Assembly (NCBI RefSeq): GCF_007991515.1
Contig: NZ_BJYM01000017.1
Location: 1 to 64,000 of the forward strand
Reading direction: 5' to 3'
Length of the DNA: 64,000 nt
Source of the DNA: Oceanobacillus sojae
Lineage (GTDB): Bacteria; Bacillota; Bacilli; Bacillales; Amphibacillaceae
The notes beneath the pieces were generated by a model. That model made no database searches. It was given only the letters and a program-made list of their open reading frames with translations, and was not told the DNA's origin. This document shows, one piece after another, positions 1 to 10,240 of the stretch. How positions within the stretch are numbered: position 1 is the first letter of the stretch; each line of letters starts with the position of its first letter. Position numbers and translations under genes: made by a program.

Positions 1-326
1 GTTGGTTTAAAATAAATTAGAAAAATATCGAATCGCTATTGAACTTTTCTTTTAATTTTTAGGTCTATTACTGGTACATAAACCTATCATTTAACGTGGG
101 TGTTTGCAGAGGGAAGATAAAGAGATCCAAGCGAAAATTTTTGTTGCAATGTAACACTTGCTACGTAACAGTTCTTTTTTACAGCATCACTTTATCAGGT
201 CCATCTGCCTAAACATCTTTTTACACAAATTAATCGGATAGAAAGGAAATCATTCTCCTCTCTATCCGATTAGAAATAAAAAGTTTTTAAAAGATGCAAT
301 CAATATTTCACTGCACGAATGGATTA
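1..326. other. Intergenic stretch left of the chemotaxis gene
   Basis: No convincing coding region is visible. The only clear structure is an inverted repeat with 12-base arms at 231-242 (TAATCGGATAGA) and 261-272. It lies just downstream of the chemotaxis gene that ends at 327. On the minus strand it could end that transcript, but the run of U after it is weak. Confidence 0.5.
231..272 (-). terminator. Inverted repeat, possible terminator of the chemotaxis gene
   Basis: Perfect 12-base arms at 231-242 and 261-272 with an 18-base loop lie downstream of the minus-strand chemotaxis gene. The U-tract is poor, so this may be another kind of 3' structure. Confidence 0.4.
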
Positions 327-2321
327 TTAACGATCAGACAGCTTAAAGTTTTCTACCAGCTGCTGTAGATCTTCTGCAACACTAGTCAGATCTGAAGCTG
401 AGTTTGCAATCTCCTCCATGGAAGCAAGCTGCTGTTGTGTAGATGCAGAAACATTTTCTGTTTCCTGCGATACAGCATCCCCAATGGACCCCACCTCTTC
501 AAATGTATTCGTAAAATGTTTTGTTGTAGCTGCGATTTCTTGAATTCCAGCATTAACCTGCATAATTTGATTTGTTATCGAATCTACATAGCCTGTTATA
601 TTCGTGAACGATTTATCTGCATTATTGGCGATACTGATTCCTTTTTCTACTTCATCCGTTGCAGCTTTCATGGCATTTACAGTATTCGTTGTTTCATTTT
701 GAATTGCATTAATCATATCTTTTATCTGTTCTGCAGAATCAGAAGATTTCTCAGCTAATTTCCGAACTTCATCTGCCACAACAGCAAATCCTTTCCCATG
801 CTCTCCCGCTCTTGCTGCTTCTATCGTCGCGTTTAAGGCAAGTAAATTCGTCTGCTCTGATATATCTGTAATAACGTCAATAATATTACTTATCTGAGCC
901 GACTGGTTACCAAGCCCTTGAATATTATTGGACAGTTCATACGTATTTTTCTTGATGTACTCCATTTGATCAATAGTAGTACTTAATGCAGTGTTCCCTT
1001 CTTTTACCGCCGTCATCGCATCTGTTGCTGTATCTGAAACCTGATTAGAGCTGGATTCAATATTATAGATGGACTCCGTCATTTCCTGTGCCAGCTTTGA
1101 ACTGTGTGTAATGCTGGTATTAAGACTATTCATTCCTTCAGCAGCTTCCTGCATGGAGGCAGAAATTTGTTCTGTAGCAGACGTGTTCTGGTCTGTGCTT
1201 GCATTTAGTTCCTCTGCAGAAGAAGCTAAATGATTTGATTTATCTCTAACCTGCTGAATGATCCCATTTAAATTCTCACGCATTTTATTAAACGAAAGCG
1301 CTAAAGTCCCTATTTCATCTTTTCGATCTAAATTCACGCTGACACTTAAGTCTCCCTGACTCATTGTATTACTTGCATCAGCTAAATGATTAATAGGTTT
1401 AGAAATAGAACGAATGATAAATACAATTAATACCGTACCTAAAATAAGAGCAATAATAATAACAAATACAGTCGTATTTAAAATTGGGCTGACATTTTCA
1501 GCTATCTCACTATCAAACATCGTTCCCGCAATTTTCCAACCTGTTATCTCACTGGTATCAAATGCTAATTGCTTTTGATCACCTTCGAAGCTGTAATTGG
1601 ATTGCCCTGTCTCCGATTCATATAATTTATCAAAAAATGCTTCTGATGCTTCTGTCCCAGCCTCCATATCAGGATGACTAATATATTTATGATCTCCGTC
1701 CAACAGGAATAAATAACCATTTTTACCGATAGTGACTGAATTGATAATATCCGTAAGACTTCCGAGCTCCAGGTTAACCGCAACAACGCCGTTATTATCT
1801 GCGGCAGCTTTTGCGATGGTAACCACCACTTGATTAGAGGAGGCAGAAACATATGGATCCGTTACAATGATTTCACCTTTTTCTTCCATCGCCTGCTGAT
1901 ACCATGGTCTTTCTCTCGGATCATAGTCAGGTGGATTTTGAAATGATGTAGGATAATTCATAAATTCTCCTGTTTCCGTCCCTACATAGGTTTGTTCAAA
2001 AGCAACATCCTTAGCATTTTGTATATCTTCTAAAATTTTGCTTGTTGCTGCATCCTTATTATTTTCAATGTCGGTTGTTGAAATGGCTGTCGATAAATAT
2101 TCAATGTTATCCATCTGATCATTCATAAATTGGTCGATCGTCTGTCGCATAATTTCTACATTTTTCTGAGTAGAATCCAGCATACTATCCTCTATATTAG
2201 ATTTTGCACTTTGATAGGAAATAGTCCCAATAGCTATGCTAGGTAATAATAATATAATTAAAAATGATACAATTAGCCTATTTCTTAAACTTAATGATTT
2301 TGTTTTTTCTCTCTTTCCCAA
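327..2321 (-). CDS. Methyl-accepting chemotaxis protein with dCache-type sensor
   Basis: A 664-residue membrane chemoreceptor that should sense an outside ligand and control CheA. A membrane segment lies at about residues 15-37. An extracellular region to about 280 has the [12 protein letters not shown] and VVVTIAKA patterns of double-Cache sensors. A second membrane segment follows at 283-305, then HAMP, then the cytoplasmic coiled coil with the tip [20 protein letters not shown]. The start is TTG, spaced correctly from AGGAGG. The gene is monocistronic with a SigD promoter upstream. The ligand cannot be told. The amidohydrolase and carrier genes beside it are separated by terminators. Confidence 0.95.
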   Translation of the reverse strand: MGKREKTKSLSLRNRLIVSFLIILLLPSIAIGTISYQSAKSNIEDSMLDSTQKNVEIMRQTIDQFMNDQMDNIEYLSTAISTTDIENNKDAATSKILEDIQNAKDVAFEQTYVGTETGEFMNYPTSFQNPPDYDPRERPWYQQAMEEKGEIIVTDPYVSASSNQVVVTIAKAAADNNGVVAVNLELGSLTDIINSVTIGKNGYLFLLDGDHKYISHPDMEAGTEASEAFFDKLYESETGQSNYSFEGDQKQLAFDTSEITGWKIAGTMFDSEIAENVSPILNTTVFVIIIALILGTVLIVFIIRSISKPINHLADASNTMSQGDLSVSVNLDRKDEIGTLALSFNKMRENLNGIIQQVRDKSNHLASSAEELNASTDQNTSATEQISASMQEAAEGMNSLNTSITHSSKLAQEMTESIYNIESSSNQVSDTATDAMTAVKEGNTALSTTIDQMEYIKKNTYELSNNIQGLGNQSAQISNIIDVITDISEQTNLLALNATIEAARAGEHGKGFAVVADEVRKLAEKSSDSAEQIKDMINAIQNETTNTVNAMKAATDEVEKGISIANNADKSFTNITGYVDSITNQIMQVNAGIQEIAATTKHFTNTFEEVGSIGDAVSQETENVSASTQQQLASMEEIANSASDLTSVAEDLQQLVENFKLSDR

Positions 2322-2363
2322 TCTTGTATCCTCCTAGTATGTATATAAATAGTCACAAATTTT

Positions 2364-2390
2364 ATATCGGTCAAAAGTATCATTACTTTA
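2364..2390 (-). promoter_or_regulatory. SigD (motility sigma factor) promoter of the chemotaxis gene
   Basis: On the minus strand the sequence reads TAAA (2390-2387), exactly 15 bases, then ACCGATAT (2371-2364). The SigD consensus is TAAA-N15-GCCGATAT, so 11 of 12 defined bases match. It sits about 45 bases before the TTG start, as expected for a chemoreceptor gene. Confidence 0.8.
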
Positions 2391-2510
2391 AGAGAGAATC
2401 ATAAAGTAAAAATAATCAAATAAATAAAATAATTTAAAAATACTGAGTTACCCTTTAGCTGAGGCTTCATTAATTTAATAAGAAATAACCTCCCGTTTTT
2501 CTCTGCAAAC

Positions 2511-2548
2511 AAAAAAATTCCTTTCTGTAATCAGAAAGGAATTTTTTT
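2511..2548. terminator. Symmetrical bidirectional terminator
   Basis: Perfect 17-base arms (2511-2527 and 2532-2548) are closed by a TAAT loop, with runs of A and T at the two ends. It lies 15 bases past the end of the minus-strand YfcC-family gene and shields the chemotaxis promoter. Confidence 0.9.
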
Positions 2549-2562
2549 GTTTGCTATTTTAG

Positions 2563-4002
2563 TTAAACCGTCCAAATAAACATATGGACAATCGTAAGAA
2601 TAATGCCTCCAACAAGATAAGACAGAAGAATCAACGGAATAACCCACCGGAACCAGGTTGTCCATGGAATTTTAGCAATCGCTAAGGAAGCCATCAAAAC
2701 TCCGGATGTTGGAGTAATCGCATTTGATATCCCATCACCCAACTGGAATGCCATTACCGCTGTCTGTCTGCTCACTCCCGTAAGATCTGATAATGGTGTC
2801 ATAATTGGCATTGTTAAAGCAGCCTGTCCACTTCCAGACGGAACTAAAAAGTTAAGAGCACTCTGGAATGCATACATTCCTATTGCAGAAAAAGCAGTAG
2901 GAAGCTGGCTTACCAGACTGGATGCAGCAAATAAAATTGTATCAATTGTATTACTTTCCTCTAAAACAACAAGAATTCCATATGCAAAACCGACAACCAG
3001 CGCTCCGACAAGAAGCTCTTTACAGCCGTCAATAAAGGAACCGGCAATTTCATTTACACGCAGCTTACCGACAAAGCCGGCGATAATCCCCATAATTAAG
3101 AAAAGAGAAGCTATCTCCATAATAAACCAGTCAAAATAGATGACTCCAATTGCTAAAATAATAATTGTGGCTACCAATAATCCAATAATAATAGCTTGTC
3201 TGCCAGTCAATTTTGTATAATGTCCATCTAAGGAATCATCAAAATTTCTTTGCTTATCAATCTTGTACATTAAACTTTTCTCTGGGTTTTTCTTTACTTT
3301 TTTCGCATAAATCATGACAAACGCTATACTAAATGTAACAAAGATAGCCCACATCACAAGACGGACACCCATTCCAGAGAATGTCGGTAACTCGGCAATC
3401 CCTTGAGCTACTCCAACAGTAAATGGATTCATAAATGAAGCTGTAAATCCTGCACATGAACCGACAATAACCATCCCCGCACCAACTAAGGAATCAAACC
3501 CTAATTTCATCGCTAAAGGCACCAGAATCATAATAAATGGAATTGTCTCCTCTGACATTCCAAATGTTCCCCCGCCTAGAGCAAAGAGTGTCATTACTAC
3601 AGGAATCAAGTAAATTTCCCGATTCGCCATTTTCATTGATAAATTCGCAAGTCCTGTTTCAATGGCTTTCGTTGCATTTAAAATTCCAAAAGCTCCGCCG
3701 ACAATAAAGATAAAGAAAATAATATCAGCGCTTTGTGTCATCCCCTTATGAATCGTTTGAAAGATTTCAAAAAATCCAGTTGGACTTCCTTCTGCTTCAT
3801 GATATGTATCGTTAATAACAACCGTTCTCTCTGTGTCATTGACAATGGTTGTTTCTCGTTCGTACTCTCCAGCTGGAATAAAGTATGTCAATATTGCTGT
3901 AATAATAATCAGTCCAAACATGAGAGCAAAAACATGCGGAAATTCCCATTTTTTCTTTTTCGGCTCTTGTGTACTTCCCGCTGTATTAACATTTTCGCTC
4001 AT
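2563..4002 (-). CDS. YfcC-family (DcuC-like) membrane carrier
   Basis: A 479-residue integral membrane protein with about 11-13 hydrophobic segments. It has the features of the YfcC/C4-dicarboxylate anaerobic carrier superfamily: an N-terminal segment followed by YFIPAGEYER, GGGTFGMSEETIPF, and the C-terminal LVPSGSGQAALTMPIMTPLSDL. Members move organic acids or amino-acid-like compounds; the substrate here is unknown. The start follows AAGGAG. The M20 amidohydrolase upstream suggests uptake of an amide or peptide-like compound that is then hydrolysed, but a terminator-like hairpin lies between the two genes. Confidence 0.88.
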   Translation of the reverse strand: MSENVNTAGSTQEPKKKKWEFPHVFALMFGLIIITAILTYFIPAGEYERETTIVNDTERTVVINDTYHEAEGSPTGFFEIFQTIHKGMTQSADIIFFIFIVGGAFGILNATKAIETGLANLSMKMANREIYLIPVVMTLFALGGGTFGMSEETIPFIMILVPLAMKLGFDSLVGAGMVIVGSCAGFTASFMNPFTVGVAQGIAELPTFSGMGVRLVMWAIFVTFSIAFVMIYAKKVKKNPEKSLMYKIDKQRNFDDSLDGHYTKLTGRQAIIIGLLVATIIILAIGVIYFDWFIMEIASLFLIMGIIAGFVGKLRVNEIAGSFIDGCKELLVGALVVGFAYGILVVLEESNTIDTILFAASSLVSQLPTAFSAIGMYAFQSALNFLVPSGSGQAALTMPIMTPLSDLTGVSRQTAVMAFQLGDGISNAITPTSGVLMASLAIAKIPWTTWFRWVIPLILLSYLVGGIILTIVHMFIWTV

Positions 4003-4040
4003 GGTAACATCTCCTTTTTCAGTTTTTGAAAAGCTTTTAC

Positions 4041-4090
4041 AATAAAAAACAGGCAGTTTACAACTTTTAATTAAAGAAATAAACTACCTG
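4041..4090 (-). terminator. Terminator after the M20 amidohydrolase
   Basis: Arms CAGGCAGTTTA (4050-4060) and TAAACTACCTG (4080-4090) pair with one mismatch. On the minus strand they are followed by GTTTTTTATT. Some transcription may read through into the carrier gene. Confidence 0.7.
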
Positions 4091-4118
4091 TTACGATGAG
4101 ATACCCTCTCGTTTTTAC

Positions 4119-5270
4119 TTACTGATTTTCAAATTCTTCTTTAATCGCATGTAGTAAATCTTTGTTGACTATAATGTCGTATCCTGTATGTGCCAATGAT
4201 AGAACTGCATCATGAATCGCTGCTTCTCCATCTGGCGTTATGGTTTTTTCTGCAAATTCTGTTGTGTGGAAAACAAGTCCCGGCTCATTTAAACCGGCAT
4301 ATGGATGAATAGATGGAACAACCTGACTAACATTTCCCATATCCGCAGATCCTGTTGCCGGAACAGCTGGATAAACAGGGTTGGCACTATACGACTTCAT
4401 ATGCCTGGTAAATGTATCTGATAGAGCCTGGTTGGTAATCATATTATCGTAGCTCAGCTCATAGTTGGAAATTTCTACAGAAGCCCCTGTCATCAAGCAG
4501 GCTCCTTCAGCAATATTTCTGACCTTCGCGCCCAGCTCATCCACTAATTTCCGCTCATTAGCACGAATGTAAAATTGTGCTGTAGCTTCTGCTGGTACAA
4601 TTCCCGCTGCTTCTCCGCCTTTTGTAATAATCCCATGAATTCTCACATCATCTGGAACATGTTCACGAAGTGCATTTATTCCATTAAATAATTGAATCAC
4701 TGCGTCTAATGCATTAATTCCTTTTTCTGGAGACGCTGCTGCATGCGCTGCCTTACCAGTAAAGTCAAATTGAAGAGCATCCATTGCCAGCATCGGACCA
4801 CTTTCCGAAGATACGTCGGCACCATGCACCATCATTGCTACATCAATATCGTCAAAAGTACCCTGCTCGCTCATCGGTACTTTCGCACCGCTCGTTTCTT
4901 CTGCAGGTGTGCCTAAGACAACTACTTTCCCGCCAATTTCATCTACATGCTGACGCAGAATCACCCCTGCTCCAACAGCAAATGTAGCAATTAAATTATG
5001 TCCGCAGCCGTGTCCAATTCCTGGCAGCGCATCATACTCTGCCAAATAAGCAATAGTTGGCCCCGGCTTACCGCTTGTATACTCTGCACGAAAAGCAGTC
5101 GGGCGATCAACGATACCTGTTTCTACTTCAAAATCATAGGATTTTAAATATTTAACCAGTAACTTCATGGATTCAAATTCCTGATCTCCCAGTTCTGGAT
5201 TTTCATATAATTGATTACTGATTTGAATCAGCTCATTCTGAATAGCTTCATAGTTTTTTTCTAATGACAT
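4119..5270 (-). CDS. M20-family amidohydrolase/peptidase
   Basis: A 383-residue cytoplasmic metal-dependent hydrolase. It carries the metal-site motifs HGCGHN (about residue 83), GTPAEE (about 114) and MVHGAD, and a dimerisation insert with AAHAAASPEKGINALDA. Near the C terminus is TGSADMGNVS. The family includes AbgB-type p-aminobenzoyl-glutamate hydrolases, HipO-like N-acyl amino acid hydrolases and related enzymes; motifs alone do not decide the substrate. The start ATG follows TAGGAGG. The downstream YfcC-type carrier may import its substrate. Confidence 0.9.
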   Translation of the reverse strand: MSLEKNYEAIQNELIQISNQLYENPELGDQEFESMKLLVKYLKSYDFEVETGIVDRPTAFRAEYTSGKPGPTIAYLAEYDALPGIGHGCGHNLIATFAVGAGVILRQHVDEIGGKVVVLGTPAEETSGAKVPMSEQGTFDDIDVAMMVHGADVSSESGPMLAMDALQFDFTGKAAHAAASPEKGINALDAVIQLFNGINALREHVPDDVRIHGIITKGGEAAGIVPAEATAQFYIRANERKLVDELGAKVRNIAEGACLMTGASVEISNYELSYDNMITNQALSDTFTRHMKSYSANPVYPAVPATGSADMGNVSQVVPSIHPYAGLNEPGLVFHTTEFAEKTITPDGEAAIHDAVLSLAHTGYDIIVNKDLLHAIKEEFENQ

Positions 5271-5429
5271 TTGCTGATAAACCTCCTAATTCTGATATAT
5301 CATTCTATCATAAATGTATTTTTATACTAAATTCATGCAAATTTATGCGTTGTTTTGAATTATAACATAGATTATTTAAGAATGGGAGAAGCATCACATC
5401 AGCTAAATTTATATTATATATTACCCCAA

Positions 5430-5472
5430 AACAAAAAAGTTAAGCAACTTATTCTAGACCAGCCGCTTAACT
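5430..5472 (-). terminator. Terminator of the ketose PTS operon
   Basis: Arms AGTTAAGC (5438-5445) and GCTTAACT (5465-5472) flank a 19-base loop. On the minus strand they are followed by a run of T. It lies 20 bases past the PTS gene. Confidence 0.7.
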
Positions 5473-5491
5473 CTTTCTAAATATATTAATA

Positions 5492-7399
5492 TTAAAAAAT
5501 GGAGCTCATTTCTTTCCCTTTTTTTCTATCTTCCTCTGATAAAGGTTTCTTCAAAAATCCTAAAATACAACAGGTAATAATGGAACCTAATAAAATACAT
5601 CCAATATACAATAAAGGTTTATTACTTGCTATCGGTATTACAAAAATACCTCCATGTGGCGCCTTTAAAGAGATATCCAGTGCCATACAGATGCCTCCAC
5701 CTATAGCGGCTCCAATAATATTCGCTGGTATAACTCTTAAAGGATCTGCTGCAGCAAACGGTATGGCTCCTTCTGTGATAAAGCTGGCCCCAAGTACATA
5801 ACTGGCTTTTCCTGCTTCTCTTTCCGGGCCGGTAAATCTATTTTTAAAAATCGTCGTTGCCAAAGCAATTCCAATTGGTGGAACCATTCCACCAACCATT
5901 AATGCAGCTGAAGGCTCAAAAATATTAGCTGCAAACATCGCTAAACCAAAAGCAGACGCAGTTTTATTGATGGGGCCTCCCATATCAGAAGCCATCATTC
6001 CTGCCAGCAGAGCACCCAGAATAGCAGCATTAACTCCTGTTAAACCTCTTAACCAGCCCTCTAAAAATTCATTTAGTGCTGACATCGGGGTATTTAAAAC
6101 GAAAAACATAAAAGCTCCGACGATTAATGTACTTAGTAAAGGTACAACTAATATAGAAATCAATCCTTGGAATGATTTCGGAACTTTTCTCATAGACTTG
6201 GCAATAAATTTTGCAGCAAAGCCCCCTACAAAACCGGCGATCATTCCTCCAAGGAATCCCGCATCTCCTATATTCGCCATCATTCCACCAATCATTGCAG
6301 GTGCTAATCCCAGTTTACCTGCAATACTATAGCCAATGAATCCTGCTAAAATCGGAACCATTAATGCAAAGGCAGCGTCTCCTCCAACCTGGCTAAAGAA
6401 ATGAGCAAATATGTTATACTGCTCACTTTCAGGGTCTGCGGCATAAATTCCAAACATAAAGGATATCGCTATAAATATTCCGCCTACAACCACGAATGGA
6501 ATCATGTAAGAAACACCGCTCATAATATGTTTATAAAATTGCAGGCCGCCTTTTTCTTCAGAAGCTTCTTCTTTCTCTTCTTTTACTTCTGCAGAATCTC
6601 TGTTTATCTCTTTTATATTATAAGATAGCGCCTGATCAATTAGTTCGTCAGCGTGATTAATCGCTTTTTTCACAGGTACATCTACATATTTCTTCCCTTT
6701 GAATCCAGATGTGTCCACGTTCACGTCATGTGCAACCACAATAGCATCTGCATTTTGAATATCTTTGGCAGTCAACCTGTTTTCAGGACCATTTGCACCA
6801 TTTGTTTGTATTTTTGCTTTCATTCCCCGTTTTCGGGCTGCCTCTTTTAACGCCTCTGCCGCCATATACGTATGTGCAATCCCTGTCATACACCCTGTAA
6901 TTCCAATTAAATATTTATCGCTGTCATTTTTTTCTATATTTTCACTCTTTTTTTGTTTCTCATATTCCTCTATAACACTAACAATTTCATCGGTAGACAG
7001 AGCAACCAGCAGCTTCGCTCTAAAGGTTTCATCCATCAGGAAAGTTGAAAGTCTGGATAACAATTCCAGATGATCATCAGAAGCATTCTCAGGTGCTGCA
7101 ATCATAAATATAAGATTAGTATGCTGCCCTCCATAATCAATTCCTTCTAATGTTCTTCCAAATATAATAGCAGGCTTTGAGATTGTTTTGCTTTTAGCAT
7201 GAGGAATCGCAACACTATACCCAACAGCTGTAGAAATTTCACTTTCTCTTTTATAGATAGCCTGCTTAAATTCTTCCGGATTACTAGTAAGCTTGTTGTC
7301 AGCTAATCTTCCCACTAATTCATTGATCACTTCATCCTGATTTTTTCCTTTTAAATTTAAAATAATATTTTCTTTTGTGAGAATATCAATAAATTCCAT
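5492..7399 (-). CDS. Fructose-type PTS permease, IIA-IIB-IIC fusion
   Basis: A sugar transporter of the fructose family that takes up and phosphorylates a ketose using phosphoenolpyruvate. IIA comes first (residues 1-150, active His in SVAIPHAKS). IIB follows (about 165-265, active Cys in GITGCMTGIAHT, where most relatives have CPTG). The membrane IIC domain begins near 285 (HIMSGVSYMIPFVV). An in-frame ATG at 7420 touches the aldolase stop, but I prefer the ATG at 7399, which follows GAGGGAG and starts with the usual IIA sequence MEFIDIL. It lies downstream of an aldolase and a PRD regulator, suggesting a ketose taken up as its 1-phosphate. Confidence 0.93.
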   Translation of the reverse strand: MEFIDILTKENIILNLKGKNQDEVINELVGRLADNKLTSNPEEFKQAIYKRESEISTAVGYSVAIPHAKSKTISKPAIIFGRTLEGIDYGGQHTNLIFMIAAPENASDDHLELLSRLSTFLMDETFRAKLLVALSTDEIVSVIEEYEKQKKSENIEKNDSDKYLIGITGCMTGIAHTYMAAEALKEAARKRGMKAKIQTNGANGPENRLTAKDIQNADAIVVAHDVNVDTSGFKGKKYVDVPVKKAINHADELIDQALSYNIKEINRDSAEVKEEKEEASEEKGGLQFYKHIMSGVSYMIPFVVVGGIFIAISFMFGIYAADPESEQYNIFAHFFSQVGGDAAFALMVPILAGFIGYSIAGKLGLAPAMIGGMMANIGDAGFLGGMIAGFVGGFAAKFIAKSMRKVPKSFQGLISILVVPLLSTLIVGAFMFFVLNTPMSALNEFLEGWLRGLTGVNAAILGALLAGMMASDMGGPINKTASAFGLAMFAANIFEPSAALMVGGMVPPIGIALATTIFKNRFTGPEREAGKASYVLGASFITEGAIPFAAADPLRVIPANIIGAAIGGGICMALDISLKAPHGGIFVIPIASNKPLLYIGCILLGSIITCCILGFLKKPLSEEDRKKGKEMSSIF

Positions 7400-7420
7400 T
7401 GCTCTCCCTCGCTCTGCCAT

Positions 7421-8290
7421 TTATTTAAAATAAAGATGCGCATGATTTGTTGAATTAAATAAATCCATTTTTTTCTTTACCACTTCTTTTGCTGCGTTAC
7501 GAGCACTCGGCATAATTACATCCGGTTCATATGCACCTTGATTTTCCGTTAAAAAGCTGCGCATTTCTTGGAAGAAGGCATTTTTCATATCGGTTGAAAG
7601 ATTAATTTTTGAAACCCCGTGAAGATAGGTCTGCGAAATTTCCTCATCTTTATTGTCACTTCCTCCATGAAGAACCAAGGGAATATTAACTTGCTGATGA
7701 ATTTCTTGAAGTAAATCTAATTTTAATTCTGGTTTACCAGCATGTTTATATTGCCCATGAGAAGTTCCAATAGCAACAGCCAGCGTATCGACTCCAGTCT
7801 CCTCAACAAATATCTTTGCATCCTGAGGATCGGTATATAAGATTTCGTCTGCACCGCCTTCTGAGCTGTTATCATTCGATCCGATAGTTCCTAATTCCGC
7901 CTCTACAGATACATTGACAGCATGCGCCAGCTGCACCACTTCTTTCGTAATCGCTATATTGTCTTCAAAGGAAGCATGAGAAGCATCTATCATCACAGAG
8001 GTAAAACCATTTCTGATAGCCCGCATGACATCTTGAACAGAAGCCCCGTGGTCTAAATGAATAGCTACCGGTATAGAGGTGCGCTGACAAATCTCTCTTA
8101 CGTAAGCTGTAAATTCATCTCCCAGCAGTTCAATTTCGTTTGGATGAATCTGTATAATAGCAGGTGCATTCTTTTCTTCCGCCGCCTCAATCACTACTCT
8201 TACAAACTCACTATTGGCCACATTATAAGACCCTACTGCAAACTGATTTTCATATGCTGTTTTTAATAAATCTTTCATATTTAATAACAT
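7421..8290 (-). CDS. Class II ketose-(bis)phosphate aldolase (GatY/Fba-like)
   Basis: About 289 residues. A zinc-dependent TIM-barrel aldolase that would split a ketose phosphate into dihydroxyacetone phosphate and an aldehyde. It shows IHLDHGA (catalytic Asp and zinc His), EAELGTIG, AVAIGTSHGQYK and VLHGGSDN, the metal- and phosphate-binding motifs of the GatY/KbaY/Fba family. Several ATG codons overlap at the start; the one at 8290 is best spaced from GAGGAG. It is translated between the PRD regulator and the PTS. No sugar-phosphate kinase is present in this operon, so the true substrate (1-phosphate or bisphosphate) is open. Confidence 0.92.
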   Translation of the reverse strand: MLLNMKDLLKTAYENQFAVGSYNVANSEFVRVVIEAAEEKNAPAIIQIHPNEIELLGDEFTAYVREICQRTSIPVAIHLDHGASVQDVMRAIRNGFTSVMIDASHASFEDNIAITKEVVQLAHAVNVSVEAELGTIGSNDNSSEGGADEILYTDPQDAKIFVEETGVDTLAVAIGTSHGQYKHAGKPELKLDLLQEIHQQVNIPLVLHGGSDNKDEEISQTYLHGVSKINLSTDMKNAFFQEMRSFLTENQGAYEPDVIMPSARNAAKEVVKKKMDLFNSTNHAHLYFK

Positions 8291-8306
8291 CATCATCACT
8301 CCTCAT

Positions 8307-10172
8307 TTAAATTTGATTCCAACAATGTATGAATTCTTCCTTTGTTTCCATTTGAACTAGCTTCATAACATCTTTTATATTTTTCGTTTTCTGGAAAAAT
8401 TCCGTAAAAATATATTCATTTCTTTCCACATCATCAGATGGTAAATAAATAATAATCAATTGAACCAGTTCATTTCCCCATTCAATCGCTTTCTGATTTA
8501 TTCCAATAATGACTTCTTCTTTATATTCCTGCATTTCAAAATAGGGATGCGGAATAGCTACTAAATTCCCGATAGAGGTATAAGACATTTTTTCTCTTTT
8601 CATAACCGCTTCAATAAACTGTCCCCGTTGATTGCTTTGTAGAAGATTTTGGATCGCTTGCTCCGGGTTATTTTCGTTTATCCAAAAAATATTGGCACGT
8701 TCTATGATAGAGTGTTGAGATTCAAGAAAAAATCGGATCTTTTTTATTTCCCCATTATGAAGCCCGTTTTGAATCATAATAATGTCTTTTTTGGTCTTTG
8801 GAGTAAACGCTAAATCGATGCCGATATACAAACAATTTTCATGAAAAGTATAATCCTGAGAGCATTTCTCTATTTTATAAATTTCCAATTCATTAAAATA
8901 GGTTGCTATTTTGGATGAGAGCAGCTTTGTACGCTCATAATTTCTGCTATATAAAATGATTGTCTTTATTCTTTTCTTATCCTGAGCTTCGAAAATATTT
9001 TGAATATGATAAGCTAAATAAGCTATTTCACTGTCATGAATTTCAACATTAAATTCCTTTTCAATCTTCAATGCAATATTCGAAGCAATGCTAAATGAGA
9101 AAAAATACTCTGATTTCGTTTCCTTTACAAAAGGATTATAAATAAGCAGGTTATGGGATACCGGGTAAATAATTCGATAAATATGATTCAAAATATTACT
9201 TTTAAATTTCTTTTGAGAATAGGTTGGTACTTGGTAAGCTTGCTCTATATTCAATAAAATCTGCTCAATTTTCTTTACAGTCTGCAAATCTTTGTTTTCT
9301 ACTCCAGGTTCTTCTAAATCTAAGTGCAGCGACATTAAATAATTGGTTAAGTAAATACGTTCACTTTCTGAAGCGATTACATATTGAAGAATGCCGTTAC
9401 AAAAAGCACTTGCCACTTCAAATTCTTTAAAATCTTTAAAATCCATTTCCTCACTTAATTCAATAACAACATGATTGCCGCTTTCAATTCGTGAGATCAT
9501 AATAATCAATTGGACTGACATTTTTTTATACATTAAAAATTCTAAGTTTAAGTCATATTTTATATTAATTTCCTCTACCAGGTTTAAAATGCTTTCTATT
9601 ACATCCTCATCAACCCAATTACAGAAGTTCTTTGTTAAAAAGTCTTTATAGACCTCCTTCTTTATAGAAATAGAAGTGAAAAGATTCTCCAGTAAAACAC
9701 GTTTTTGTATTTCTGTGCCCACCAGCATAATACCTTTAAATACCTTTGTATCTATTGAAACATCAATCCCCAGCTTATCCATATTCATTGTCAATTTCTG
9801 AATTCTGCTGCGAATGGTTTGAGGTGAATAAAAGAATTTATCCGCAATTTCATCGTAAGTAGTATAATCATCTCTAGTCATCAGAAATTGAACAATTTCA
9901 AAATCCAGCAATGTCTCTTCCAGCTCTGCTTCATTGACTATCAGCATATTTATATCTTCCGTTTGAAGCTTATAGCCTTCTGAGGAAGAGACAATAGAAA
10001 TTTGATTAGACTTCTCATTAATCTCCTTGATATAATTTCGAATCGTTCGATCTGTCACCCCAATAGCCTCAGCAATTTGGACAGCAGGGACATACTCCTG
10101 TTCCTGATTTGATAGAAAGTTAATTAGTTGATTGTGTTTCTTACTCACCTTAATCCCAACCTTCCTATGCAT
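8307..10172 (-). CDS. PRD-domain transcriptional regulator with EIIA domain (MtlR/LicR type)
   Basis: A 621-residue PTS-controlled regulator. It has two N-terminal DNA-binding regions (HNQLINFLSNQEQEYV followed by VTDRTIRNYIKEI, and a second near 95-130 with YSPQTIRSRIQKL). Two PRDs follow, the second keeping its His in EIAYLAYHIQN. Next come a IIB-like region and a C-terminal fructose-type IIA domain with its His in NLVAIPHPYF. It should activate the aldolase-PTS genes just downstream (gap under 20 bases) according to phosphorylation. The ATG at 10172 has no ribosome site; a GTG at 10148 preceded by AGGAAGG and GGGATTAAG may be the real start. Confidence 0.9.
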   Translation of the reverse strand: MHRKVGIKVSKKHNQLINFLSNQEQEYVPAVQIAEAIGVTDRTIRNYIKEINEKSNQISIVSSSEGYKLQTEDINMLIVNEAELEETLLDFEIVQFLMTRDDYTTYDEIADKFFYSPQTIRSRIQKLTMNMDKLGIDVSIDTKVFKGIMLVGTEIQKRVLLENLFTSISIKKEVYKDFLTKNFCNWVDEDVIESILNLVEEINIKYDLNLEFLMYKKMSVQLIIMISRIESGNHVVIELSEEMDFKDFKEFEVASAFCNGILQYVIASESERIYLTNYLMSLHLDLEEPGVENKDLQTVKKIEQILLNIEQAYQVPTYSQKKFKSNILNHIYRIIYPVSHNLLIYNPFVKETKSEYFFSFSIASNIALKIEKEFNVEIHDSEIAYLAYHIQNIFEAQDKKRIKTIILYSRNYERTKLLSSKIATYFNELEIYKIEKCSQDYTFHENCLYIGIDLAFTPKTKKDIIMIQNGLHNGEIKKIRFFLESQHSIIERANIFWINENNPEQAIQNLLQSNQRGQFIEAVMKREKMSYTSIGNLVAIPHPYFEMQEYKEEVIIGINQKAIEWGNELVQLIIIYLPSDDVERNEYIFTEFFQKTKNIKDVMKLVQMETKEEFIHCWNQI

Positions 10173-10210
10173 CTAATTTATAATATAATTTAAGCAATCG
10201 CTATATTAGG

Positions 10211-10237
10211 TAAATTTCCTCCCCTATAGGAAATTTA
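10211..10237. promoter_or_regulatory. Inverted repeat upstream of the PRD operon, candidate operator
   Basis: Perfect arms TAAATTTCCT (10211-10220) and AGGAAATTTA (10228-10237) are separated by 7 bases. Position about 40-65 bases before the PRD gene suits binding by the PRD activator itself, but that is inference. Confidence 0.45.
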
Positions 10238-10240
10238 TTC

